Of a stretch of DNA of 64,000 nt, positions 42,479 to 50,577 are shown piece after piece. Where the stretch lies: positions 43,989-107,988 of the forward strand of contig CAMZEK010000002.1 of the NCBI GenBank assembly GCA_947305795.1. The letters are read 5' to 3'. The translations under genes and the position numbers were made by a program. Source of the DNA: an uncultured Bacteroidales bacterium. Lineage in GTDB: Bacteria > Bacteroidota > Bacteroidia > Bacteroidales > F082. The notes under the pieces are model-generated. The model saw only the letters and a list, made by a program, of their open reading frames with translations. It was not told the DNA's origin and ran no database searches. How positions within the stretch are numbered: position 1 is the stretch's first letter; every line of letters begins with the position of its first letter.

Positions 42479-43537
42479 ATGAAAAACTTATTTTTCTTCT
42501 CGGTTCCCTTCTTTTTTTTGGCCGTATTAGGCTCATGCAGCACGGATGTGAACATGTATGCCGACTACAAGGATGTGGCCATCATTTATGCGATGATTGA
42601 TCCCCAGGCCGACACCAATTATGTGAAGATCACCCGCGCTTTCTGCGGTTCTAATGACGAACCGATCAATGCAAATGAAGTCGCCCTGATTGCCGATTCG
42701 AGCAACTACCCAGGCAAACTGGAAGCCCGCATCGTTGAGTTGAAAAGTCTCAATGGTGGTGCTTATGAACCCACGGGCAATGTGTTTTGGCTCGACACTA
42801 TGACGTTGCACAACAAGGATTATGGAACGTTTTATGCACCCGACCAAAAGATTTATTACACCACAGAACACTTCAATACCGATAAGGATGGAACAAGGTA
42901 TAAATACCGGCTCATTGTGGTGAAACCGAATGGCGACACGCTCACTGCTGTGACGAGCATGGTCGGAAGCCAAGAGTTTCGCATCCTTTCGAGCAGCACG
43001 AACTTCCAATTGGTGCCGACCAACGAGCTGGGGAAAATCACTTTCAAGGCAGACGGGAGAGCTTCGCTTTACGATGTCAAAATCCAGTTCAACTACCGTG
43101 AGCAACATGCTGGTCAAGCGATGACCAGAAAAAAAGTTTTCCGGTCGTTCGGCACAAAGCCCATCGAGGAGTTTGAAAGAGTCGAAGGCACCCCCGATTG
43201 CTATTTTCTGGAATGCTCCAAGAATTGGCTCTTTGTCGCCCTCAGGAATGCCATCGGTGCCGATACCGTGGTAAACGCCAACCATCCCAATGTGGTTCGC
43301 TATATAGACGACTTTGTCGTGTCCATCAGTGCCGGAGGCCATGAACTCTATTACTATTATGCTGCAACTCAAGCACAACTGAACAGCCCGATATCTTTGG
43401 TCTCGACTTATACTAACATTGATGGAGGAAGCGGACTGTTCTCGTCGCGAATCACCATTTCAAAGACGCTGACAATCTCTGCCAGCACAAAGCGAGACCT
43501 CTTTTCCGTAGTATCGTGGGGGTTCAAGGAAGATTAA
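42479..43537 (+). CDS. Lipoprotein, paralogue of the next gene
   Basis: A 352-residue predicted lipoprotein with lipobox LGSC (Cys20). It shares most of its length with the 43605-44621 product: MYADYKDVAIIYAMID, NYVKITRAFCGSND, ALIADSSNYPGKLEARIVE, and the ending YTNIDGGSGLFSSRITISKT. The terminal pattern NIDGG.G.FSSR is reminiscent of DUF4249 proteins (for example NVDGGYGLVGAH in the gene at 49552), so it may be a distant relative of that TonB-receptor-associated group. No catalytic motif; function unknown. Confidence 0.75.
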   Translation: MKNLFFFSVPFFFLAVLGSCSTDVNMYADYKDVAIIYAMIDPQADTNYVKITRAFCGSNDEPINANEVALIADSSNYPGKLEARIVELKSLNGGAYEPTGNVFWLDTMTLHNKDYGTFYAPDQKIYYTTEHFNTDKDGTRYKYRLIVVKPNGDTLTAVTSMVGSQEFRILSSSTNFQLVPTNELGKITFKADGRASLYDVKIQFNYREQHAGQAMTRKKVFRSFGTKPIEEFERVEGTPDCYFLECSKNWLFVALRNAIGADTVVNANHPNVVRYIDDFVVSISAGGHELYYYYAATQAQLNSPISLVSTYTNIDGGSGLFSSRITISKTLTISASTKRDLFSVVSWGFKED

Positions 43538-43571
43538 TTCATTTAATAGCGGATGCATTTGGAAAAAAGCT

Positions 43572-43579
43572 TATTTTTG
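43572..43579 (+). promoter_or_regulatory. -7 promoter box of the second lipoprotein gene
   Basis: TATTTTTG, 25 bases before ATG 43605. Each paralogue therefore seems to have its own promoter. Confidence 0.5.
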
Positions 43580-43604
43580 CAGTTTCAAAACAACTGATTT
43601 AACA

Positions 43605-44621
43605 ATGAAAAAAACGCTTTTTTTGCTTTCTTTTGGGGTATTGATGGGTTTTATGGCCGCCTGCAGTACCAGAGTTGACCTTTACGCTGATTATAAGGAT
43701 GTTCCAGTCATTTATGGCCTGATAGATATCACGCAAGACACCAACTACGTGAAAATAATACGCGCTTTTTCGGGCAGCAATGATAATCCTATCGATGCCT
43801 CGCAGGTAGCGCTGATTGCCGACTCGTCCAACTATCCGGGCAAGCTTGATGCGCGTATTGTTGAATACAAGAATGTGTATGGTAACACCTTTCAGCCAAC
43901 AGGTCAAGAGATTGTTCTTGACACCATGACCATCCACGACAAGGAATCGGGCAGTTTCTATTTTCCCAACCAAAAGGTATATTACACCACAGCCACATTC
44001 AACGACAATACCGATGTTTACAAATACCAGCTGGTTGTTCTTAAAGGCAATGATACTGTCACTTCCGACACCAAACTTGTGGGGGGAGAGAACTTCAGAA
44101 TCCTTACCCAAACAGTTACCTTTACGCCCGATGGGTACGACAAGACAGGCAAGATCAACTTCACACCCGCCGACAATGCCGCAGTGTATGAGCTAAAGTT
44201 GGTATTCAACTACAAAGAAAAGAAAGGGAATGGCCCAGTTACCGACAAGAAAGTCAGCTGGTCATACGGCGCCGTGGGATTGAACGACTTGGTTTATGAA
44301 AACAATCATTATTCCATGACCTATAGTGAAACTACTTTGTTTAACTACCTCACCACGGCCATCGGTGCCGACACAGTGAATGTGGAACGTTATATCGGCT
44401 CGTTTAATGTTTATCTCTCGGCAGGCGGAACGGAGCTTTACAACTATATCCAAATCAACGCTCCGTCGGAGGGCCTTTCGCAGAATATCCCCGATTACAC
44501 CAATATCAATGGAGGCTTTGGCGTGTTCTCGTCGCGCATCAATTTGATGAAAACAGTCCTTCTTTCAGCAAGAACTCAAACTGCGCTTTACGCAAAGAAT
44601 TGGGGCTTCAAACAACAATAA
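43605..44621 (+). CDS. Lipoprotein, paralogue of the preceding gene
   Basis: A 338-residue predicted lipoprotein with lipobox MAAC (Cys20). It aligns with the upstream product along its full length (LYADYKDVPVIYGLID, ALIADSSNYPGKLDARIVEY, YTNINGGFGVFSSRINLMKT), showing a tandem duplication followed by marked divergence in the middle. It ends 49 bases before mutA on the same strand; a functional link to methylmalonyl-CoA metabolism is unlikely given the envelope location. Function unknown. Confidence 0.75.
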   Translation: MKKTLFLLSFGVLMGFMAACSTRVDLYADYKDVPVIYGLIDITQDTNYVKIIRAFSGSNDNPIDASQVALIADSSNYPGKLDARIVEYKNVYGNTFQPTGQEIVLDTMTIHDKESGSFYFPNQKVYYTTATFNDNTDVYKYQLVVLKGNDTVTSDTKLVGGENFRILTQTVTFTPDGYDKTGKINFTPADNAAVYELKLVFNYKEKKGNGPVTDKKVSWSYGAVGLNDLVYENNHYSMTYSETTLFNYLTTAIGADTVNVERYIGSFNVYLSAGGTELYNYIQINAPSEGLSQNIPDYTNINGGFGVFSSRINLMKTVLLSARTQTALYAKNWGFKQQ

Positions 44622-44670
44622 TTTAACTAAACTCAACTGAAACAACAGAATATCAATTAAATACAACAAC

Positions 44671-46521
44671 ATGGAAGAAAAAAAGAGACTTTTTGAGGAA
44701 TTTCCACCGGTGAGTACCCAGGAATGGGAAGCCGTCATCGAGAAGGACCTCAAAGGGGCAGATTACAACAAGAAACTGGTTTGGCGTACGGCTGAAGGCT
44801 TCAATGTGAGGCCTTACTACCGTGCCGAAAACCTGGCCGACATCCCGTGGACGGAACAGAACCCCAACGAGTTCCCCTATGTCCGTGGCAACAAAGCCGA
44901 AGGCAACACTTGGCTCGTCCGTCAAGACATCACCGTGAAGGACGTGCATGAAGCCAACAAGATTGCCCTTAATGCTATTAGCCGTGGAGCCAACAGCATC
45001 GGCTTCAAACTGGAGTACGACAAACCGTACGACACCATCGCCATCTCGACACTGCTCAACGGCATAGACCAGAATGCGGTGGAAATCAACTTTTACAACA
45101 ACAAGTATCACTTGCCGCTGCTGGAGATGATGTCGAAGATTCCGGGCATCAAAGGTTCGTTGAACTACGACCCGCTGACACGTTACCTGCGCCGCGGCGT
45201 GTGGTACATCAACGAAGGTGCTGACACGGAGCTGGCCTACATCATGGTGAAAGCCGAGATGCCTGGTTTCGATACCATCGGCGTCAACGGTCATGTGTTC
45301 ACCAATGCTGGTGCCACCATCGTTCAAGAAATGGCCTTCGCCCTCGCCGTGGGTGCCGAGTACCTCGACAAACTCACAGAGAAGAACCTGACCATCGATG
45401 AGATCGCGCCCAAGATGCGCTTCAACCTCGCCGTGGGACAGAACTACTTCATGGAGCTGGCCAAGATGCGCGCCTACCGCCTGCTGTGGGCCAACATCGT
45501 GAAGGCTTACGGCGGCAAGGAAGAGAACGCCAAGATGCACATCCACGCCACCAACGCCGAACTCGGCATGAGCCTCTACGACGCATACGTCAACATGCTG
45601 CGCACCACCACGGGCACGATGTCAGCCGTCCTCGGTGGCGTCGACTCGTTCACCGTGATGCCGTTCGACACGCCGTTTGAGATCCCCACCGACTTCGCCG
45701 ACCGTATCGCCCGCAACCAGCAGCTCATCCTCAAGGAAGAGGCCCACTTCGACAAGGTGGCCGACCCCGCCGCAGGTTCCTACTACATCGAGAACCTCAC
45801 CGAGAGCCTCGCCGCTGCCGCTTGGGACTTGTTCAACAAGATTCAGGACGAAGGCGGTTACCTCGAAGCCGTCCGCAAGGGCATGATTCAAGGCCTCATC
45901 AAGGAGAGTGCTGCCAAGAAGTTCAGCAATGTGGCTACCCGCCGCGAGACCATCCTCGGCACCAACCAGTTCCCGAACTTCACCGAGACGATGAAGTTCA
46001 CGCCCGAGGCTTGGGTCTTCGAGGCCGACGACCGCCGCGACGAGAAGGCCGAGGTCGAGACCATCGTCACCTTCCGCGCTGCCCAGCAGTTCGAGAAGCT
46101 GCGCTTCGCCACCGACGTCTATGCCCAAGACCACAAGCGTCCCGTGGCTTGGATGTTCACCTACGGCAACCTCGCCATGCGCAAGGCTCGCGCCAACTTC
46201 GCCTCCAACTTCTTCGCCTGCGCCGGTTTCCAAGTGGTGGATAACCCCGGCTTCAAGACTTTGGACGAAGGCATTGCCGCCGCCCGCGAGGTGAAGCCCG
46301 AGATTTTGGTCATCTGCTCCTCCGACGAAGAATATGGCGAAGGCAATGCTCTTAAGATCTTTGAGGAGTTGAAGAACGAAACCATCGTGGTGCTCGCCGG
46401 TAACCCCGAAGGCACCGCCGACATCCTCAAAGAGGCTGGCCTGAAGTACTTCATCCACGTCAAGAGCAATGTCTTAGACACTTTAACGGAGTTCCAAAAG
46501 CAATTAGGTATAACAAAATGA
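44671..46521 (+). CDS. mutA: Methylmalonyl-CoA mutase, small (beta) subunit
   Basis: A 616-residue cytoplasmic protein, the non-catalytic partner of MutB. It keeps the TIM-barrel layout (GFNVRPYYRAENL, NINEGADTELAY-like strand, RMRAYRLLWANIVKAYGG, HATNAELGMSLYDAYVNMLRTTTG, DPAAGSYYIENLTE) and a degenerate cobalamin-binding domain at the end without the DxHxxG motif, as in all small subunits. Together the pair interconverts methylmalonyl-CoA and succinyl-CoA in the succinate-to-propionate route. Next gene is mutB, across a 112-base repeat-filled gap. Confidence 0.94.
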   Translation: MEEKKRLFEEFPPVSTQEWEAVIEKDLKGADYNKKLVWRTAEGFNVRPYYRAENLADIPWTEQNPNEFPYVRGNKAEGNTWLVRQDITVKDVHEANKIALNAISRGANSIGFKLEYDKPYDTIAISTLLNGIDQNAVEINFYNNKYHLPLLEMMSKIPGIKGSLNYDPLTRYLRRGVWYINEGADTELAYIMVKAEMPGFDTIGVNGHVFTNAGATIVQEMAFALAVGAEYLDKLTEKNLTIDEIAPKMRFNLAVGQNYFMELAKMRAYRLLWANIVKAYGGKEENAKMHIHATNAELGMSLYDAYVNMLRTTTGTMSAVLGGVDSFTVMPFDTPFEIPTDFADRIARNQQLILKEEAHFDKVADPAAGSYYIENLTESLAAAAWDLFNKIQDEGGYLEAVRKGMIQGLIKESAAKKFSNVATRRETILGTNQFPNFTETMKFTPEAWVFEADDRRDEKAEVETIVTFRAAQQFEKLRFATDVYAQDHKRPVAWMFTYGNLAMRKARANFASNFFACAGFQVVDNPGFKTLDEGIAAAREVKPEILVICSSDEEYGEGNALKIFEELKNETIVVLAGNPEGTADILKEAGLKYFIHVKSNVLDTLTEFQKQLGITK

Positions 46522-46611
46522 ATGCGGAATTATGAATGCGGAATGCTGAATATCGCAATGCGATGCTGGGCTTTGCCCCCATTCCGAATTCAGCATTCCG
46601 AATTCCGAATT
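46522..46611 (+). repeat. ~90-bp operon spacer repeat, mutA-mutB copy
   Basis: It starts on the base after the mutA stop (ATGCGGAATTATGAATGCGG) and ends GCATTCCGAATTCCGAATT, 22 bases before the mutB ATG. The copy in mreB-mreC (37985-38073, minus) has the same orientation relative to transcription. Over the first ~61 bases only about four differ. Confidence 0.82.
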
Positions 46612-46633
46612 AAAAAAAGGAAAGGATTAAACG

Positions 46634-48775
46634 ATGAAACCAAATTATAAAAACATCAATATCAACGCTATACCTAAGCACAACGGTATCATTCTGCCGA
46701 ATGGCGAACAATGGGAAACTGCCGAGCATATCATGGTGAAGCCTGCCTACACCGAGAAAGACCTCGAAGGCATGGAGCACCTCAACTATGCTGCTGGTAT
46801 CGCCCCCTTCCTTCGTGGACCTTACTCCACGATGTACGTGATGCGTCCCTGGACCATCCGTCAGTACGCTGGTTTCTCCACCGCCGAAGAGTCCAACGCT
46901 TTCTACCGCCGTAACATCGCGGCCGGTCAGAAAGGTCTGTCCGTGGCCTTCGACTTGGCTACCCACCGTGGCTATGACGCCGACCACGAGCGCGTCATGG
47001 GCGATGTGGGTAAGGCTGGTGTGAGCATCTGCTCCGTCGAGGACATGAAGGTCCTGTTCGACCAGATTCCCTTGAACAAGATGTCCGTCTCCATGACCAT
47101 GAACGGCGCTGTATTGCCCATTTTGGCCTTCTATATCGTCGCCGCCTTGGAGCAGGGTGCCAAGTACGAAGAGTTGCAAGGCACCATCCAGAACGACATC
47201 CTGAAGGAGTTCATGGTGCGTAACACCTATATCTATCCGCCTGAGTTCTCGATGCGCATCATCGCCGACATCTTCGAGTTCACCTCGCAGAACATGCCGA
47301 AGTTCAACAGCATCTCCATCTCGGGTTACCACATGCAGGAAGCCGGTGCCACCTCCGACATCGAGATGGCTTACACCTTGGCCGACGGTTGGGATTACCT
47401 CCGCACTGGTGTCAAGGCTGGCTTGGACATCGACGCCTTCGCGCCGCGTCTGTCCTTCTTCTGGTGCTCGGGCATGAACCACTTCATGGAGATTGCCAAG
47501 ATGCGTGCCGCCCGTATGCTGTGGGCCAAGATTGTGAGCACTTTCAACCCGAAGAACACCAAGTCGTTGGCCCTGCGTACTCACACGCAGACCTCCGGCT
47601 GGTCGCTCACCGAGCAAGACCCGTTCAACAACGTGGCCCGTACCTGCATCGAGGCTATGGGCGCCGCCCTGGGTCACACTCAGTCGCTGCACACCAACGC
47701 CTTGGACGAGGCCATCGCTCTGCCCACCGACTTCAGCGCCCGTATTGCCCGTAACACGCAAATCTACATCCAGGAAGAGACCAATGTCTGCCGTGTCGTC
47801 GACCCGTGGGCAGGCTCCTACTATGTGGAGAGCCTCACCAACGAGTTGGCCCACCGCGCTTGGGGTCACATCCAAGAGGTAGAAGCCATGGGTGGCATGG
47901 CCAAGGCCATCGAGACCGGTCTGCCCAAGATGCGTATCGAAGAGGCCGCTGCCCGCAAGCAAGCCAAGATTGACTCGGGCCGCGAAACCATCGTCGGTAT
48001 CAACAAGTACCGCCTCGACCACGAAGACCCGATTGAGACCTTGGAGGTCGACAACACCGCTGTGCGTGAGTCGCAGATCAAGCGTCTGAAGGAGCTCCGC
48101 GCCAACCGCAACGAGGCCGACGTGCAGCGTTGCCTCGAAGCCATCACCAAGTGCGCCGAGACGGGCGAGGGCAACTTGCTTGCCTTGGCCGTCGAAGCCG
48201 CCAAGTGCCGCGCTTCCTTGGGTGAGATTTCGATGGCTTGCGAAAAGGTCGCTGGTCGTTACAAAGCAGTAATCCGTTCAATCTCTGGAGTATATTCTAT
48301 GGAAACGAAAAACGATGCAAGATTCGAGGAAGCCTGCCGCAAGGCCGACGAGTTCGCCAAGCTGGAAGGCCGTCGTCCGCGTATCATGATTGCCAAGATG
48401 GGTCAGGACGGTCACGACCGTGGTGCCAAAGTGGTGGCTACGGGTTATGCCGATATCGGATTCGACGTCGATATGGGACCGTTGTTCCAGACACCCGCCG
48501 AGGCTGCCAAGCAAGCCGTGGAGAACGACGTCCATGTGATGGGCGTAAGCTCTTTGGCTGCTGGTCACAAGACCTTGGTACCTCAAGTTATCGAAGAACT
48601 GGAAAAGCTCGGTCGTCCCGACATTATGGTGGTCGTTGGCGGCGTGATTCCCGCCCAGGACTACCAGTTCCTCTACGACGCTGGCGCTGTGGCCATCTTC
48701 GGTCCTGGTACGGTCATCAGCGATTCGGCCATCAAGATGCTGGATTTGTTGATTGCTGCCCGCAAGCAGGCTTAA
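46634..48775 (+). CDS. mutB: Methylmalonyl-CoA mutase, large (alpha) subunit
   Basis: A 713-residue adenosylcobalamin enzyme. The N-terminal barrel includes [22 protein letters not shown] (substrate and Tyr loop), [30 protein letters not shown], and [17 protein letters not shown]. The C-terminal B12 domain has the base-off motif [12 protein letters not shown] (DxHxxG, His ligand to cobalt), then [13 protein letters not shown] and [10 protein letters not shown]. Fully canonical. It lets the cell interconvert succinyl-CoA and methylmalonyl-CoA for propionate formation. No epimerase, decarboxylase or MeaB chaperone gene is in this window. Confidence 0.97.
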   Translation: MKPNYKNININAIPKHNGIILPNGEQWETAEHIMVKPAYTEKDLEGMEHLNYAAGIAPFLRGPYSTMYVMRPWTIRQYAGFSTAEESNAFYRRNIAAGQKGLSVAFDLATHRGYDADHERVMGDVGKAGVSICSVEDMKVLFDQIPLNKMSVSMTMNGAVLPILAFYIVAALEQGAKYEELQGTIQNDILKEFMVRNTYIYPPEFSMRIIADIFEFTSQNMPKFNSISISGYHMQEAGATSDIEMAYTLADGWDYLRTGVKAGLDIDAFAPRLSFFWCSGMNHFMEIAKMRAARMLWAKIVSTFNPKNTKSLALRTHTQTSGWSLTEQDPFNNVARTCIEAMGAALGHTQSLHTNALDEAIALPTDFSARIARNTQIYIQEETNVCRVVDPWAGSYYVESLTNELAHRAWGHIQEVEAMGGMAKAIETGLPKMRIEEAAARKQAKIDSGRETIVGINKYRLDHEDPIETLEVDNTAVRESQIKRLKELRANRNEADVQRCLEAITKCAETGEGNLLALAVEAAKCRASLGEISMACEKVAGRYKAVIRSISGVYSMETKNDARFEEACRKADEFAKLEGRRPRIMIAKMGQDGHDRGAKVVATGYADIGFDVDMGPLFQTPAEAAKQAVENDVHVMGVSSLAAGHKTLVPQVIEELEKLGRPDIMVVVGGVIPAQDYQFLYDAGAVAIFGPGTVISDSAIKMLDLLIAARKQA

Positions 48776-48782
48776 TGATGTT

Positions 48783-48810
48783 GTACAGACGTTGGACGCA
48801 ACGTCTCTAC
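48783..48810. repeat. 28-bp palindromic repeat after mutB
   Basis: GTACAGACGTTG-GACG-CAACGTCTCTAC, a variant of the GTAGAGACG palindrome, placed 8 bases after the mutB stop. Confidence 0.65.
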
Positions 48811-48827
48811 ATACATGAAAACGAAGG

Positions 48828-48857
48828 AATCCCGTCAGCGATGGCGGGATTTCTCTT
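48828..48857 (+). terminator. Terminator of mutB
   Basis: AATCCCGTC (48828-48836) pairs with GGCGGGATT (48843-48851), followed by TCTCTT. A second CCCGTC..GACGGG hairpin lies just after (48864-48882). Confidence 0.6.
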
Positions 48858-48917
48858 ATTATATCCCGTCAAATTAGACGGGGTGCTCATTTAATGGCGA
48901 TATGTTGGTCGGCAGCG

Positions 48918-48954
48918 AAAAGGCCCCGCCGCAAGGTTGCGACGAGGCCTTTTT
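48918..48954. terminator. Bidirectional terminator between mutB and the DUF937 gene
   Basis: AAAAGGCC (48918-48925) and GGCCTTTTT (48946-48954) enclose an inner CGTCGCAACC-like stem. It ends the minus-strand DUF937 transcript (stop at 48973) and backs up mutB. Confidence 0.7.
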
Positions 48955-48972
48955 CGATGGATAGGAATCGGG

Positions 48973-49533
48973 TTATCTTCCGAAAATGCTGCCCAAACCA
49001 CCCAGGATGTCGGGAGTGCCGTCACCGTCCTTGTCCTGCATGGCTGCGCCGAGGATGCTGCCCAGGCCGCCCGCATTGCTGCTGGATGACGCGCCGCCCA
49101 GAATCATGCCCAACATGCCGGCCAGTCCTGCTGCATTCGTGTTGCTGCTCTGTTGGCTCTTGCCTAAGATGGACAGCAGCATGGGTGCGATAGAGGCCAA
49201 AATGTTGTTCACTTGGTTGGAGGCCACGCCCGTCGACTTGGAGAGGTTGCCGAGCACGCTTGACAAGTTGCCACCGAAGATATGGCCCAAAATCTTGGAA
49301 CCGTCGGTCAGGTCGTTGAGTTTGAGGTTGCTGGCCGCATGGTCGCCGAGAGCCTTGGCCAAGGAATTGGCGCCACTTTCGGTGGAGGCATTCTTCTGCA
49401 TGGCACCCAAAAGGGCAGGCATGGCGGCGTTGAGTACGGATGACACCTTGTTGGAATCAAGGCCAAATTGTTGGCCCAGTTGGTTGACTGTGTTTTTGTC
49501 GGCTATCGAGCCGAGAATGCTGCTTAAATCCAT
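48973..49533 (-). CDS. DUF937 (YidB-like) protein
   Basis: A 186-residue cytoplasmic protein rich in Gly, Ala, Ser and Leu. The pattern VNQLGQQFGLDSNKVSSVLNAAMPALLGAMQKNA followed by LGHIFGGNLSSVLGNLSKSTGV and LASIAPMLLSILGK is the DUF937 family signature; the end DKDGDGTPDILGGLGSIFG has a calcium-loop-like DxDGDG stretch also common in this family. Function unknown. It is third in a minus-strand set after the TonB receptor and DUF4249 genes, 18 bases from the latter. Confidence 0.85.
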   Translation of the reverse strand: MDLSSILGSIADKNTVNQLGQQFGLDSNKVSSVLNAAMPALLGAMQKNASTESGANSLAKALGDHAASNLKLNDLTDGSKILGHIFGGNLSSVLGNLSKSTGVASNQVNNILASIAPMLLSILGKSQQSSNTNAAGLAGMLGMILGGASSSSNAGGLGSILGAAMQDKDGDGTPDILGGLGSIFGR

Positions 49534-49551
49534 AATGCTATATTTTTAAGG

Positions 49552-50571
49552 TTAACGAGATTTGTTGGTAAATTCTACGGGCAAAGGCAAATCAATGGAC
49601 GAAGTCCAATGCGCTCCCACCAAACCATAGCCGCCGTCCACGTTGGAATAGGTCTGTATCGGCTCGGCGAAGAACTGCATGAGTTCGTCGTCTTGTTCGC
49701 AAGTGTTCAGATAGTAGTAGTATTCCTTGCTGACATGCTCTATCTTGATGGGGATGTGGAAGAAGTCGGGGTCGGGATCCCTCAATATGGAAATCCAGAT
49801 GGACGTCGGCAGCTTGATTTGGTAGGACTTGCCGTCGAAGAGCAGGTCGGTGAACAAGCCTTTTGAGGTGGGAAGGTAACCGCCCGCGATATCCGTATCA
49901 ATGTTTTCGAAAACAGGGTCGTTATAGGATGCACCAAAATAGAAAGTGTTTCCCGTTTCATAATCGTTGTAATTGCCATCTATCACTATTTCGAAATAAT
50001 CTGTGTGGCCCGGGTTGGGGTCGGTGATTTCTATGATTATCTCCAATTCGGCATCAATATACAAAGGAACATCTTCTTCTTCCTCATAGTCATACGAATA
50101 AGCGTTCCACGAGGTGGTGTCTGCACTGACCAAGTGCCAAGCTGTTTCATTGGGCACTGGACTGGACTCGCCCGTCACGTCGTCAAAGCCGTTGGCCGAA
50201 GCCGTCACCTTGACGACATCACCTTCGGCAACGCAATAAGGATGGGTGAATACCTTGACGAGATGATAAATACCCATGTCGGGGAGGTATCCGTGATGGT
50301 AATCATAGAGCGTGTCGTAATGCGGTGTCATTTCGCCGATGCGGTTGCCGTTCACGTAGAGCGTGGCCACAAGGTCGTCAGGTGCCATGGTGTCTTCGTC
50401 GCTGTCGAGGAAGAAAAAGCTCTTGGTGATGTAGGCGCTGACGGGTTGACCAGACTCCACGAGGCTGCCGATGACCAACTTGGGGTCGACTTGCTCGCCC
50501 TTGAATTCGATTTCCTTTTCGCATGACACAAGCAGTGCCAAGCCGAGTATGGATAAGAGGATTTTTTTCAT
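49552..50571 (-). CDS. DUF4249 lipoprotein
   Basis: A 339-residue lipoprotein with lipobox VSC (Cys17). The start of the mature part (EKEIEFKGEQVDPKLVIGSLVESGQPVSAYITKSF) and the end (YSNVDGGYGLVGAHWTSS) fit the DUF4249 family, which regularly accompanies TonB receptors in Bacteroidetes. It begins 6 bases after the receptor stop and is thus co-translated. Probably a surface partner of that receptor; the substrate is unknown. Confidence 0.85.
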   Translation of the reverse strand: MKKILLSILGLALLVSCEKEIEFKGEQVDPKLVIGSLVESGQPVSAYITKSFFFLDSDEDTMAPDDLVATLYVNGNRIGEMTPHYDTLYDYHHGYLPDMGIYHLVKVFTHPYCVAEGDVVKVTASANGFDDVTGESSPVPNETAWHLVSADTTSWNAYSYDYEEEEDVPLYIDAELEIIIEITDPNPGHTDYFEIVIDGNYNDYETGNTFYFGASYNDPVFENIDTDIAGGYLPTSKGLFTDLLFDGKSYQIKLPTSIWISILRDPDPDFFHIPIKIEHVSKEYYYYLNTCEQDDELMQFFAEPIQTYSNVDGGYGLVGAHWTSSIDLPLPVEFTNKSR

Positions 50572-50577
50572 TTTGCT

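Noticed and set aside
44622..44670. Cobalamin riboswitch before mutA-mutB
   Set aside because: Only 49 bases separate mutA from the preceding gene, too short for a B12 riboswitch, and no B12-box-like sequence is present.
46610..48022. Long minus-strand frame (470 codons) opposite mutB, and similar long frames opposite mutA and the giant genes
   Set aside because: They are antisense to clear genes with canonical motifs; long antisense frames are expected from the codon bias and GC-rich third positions there.
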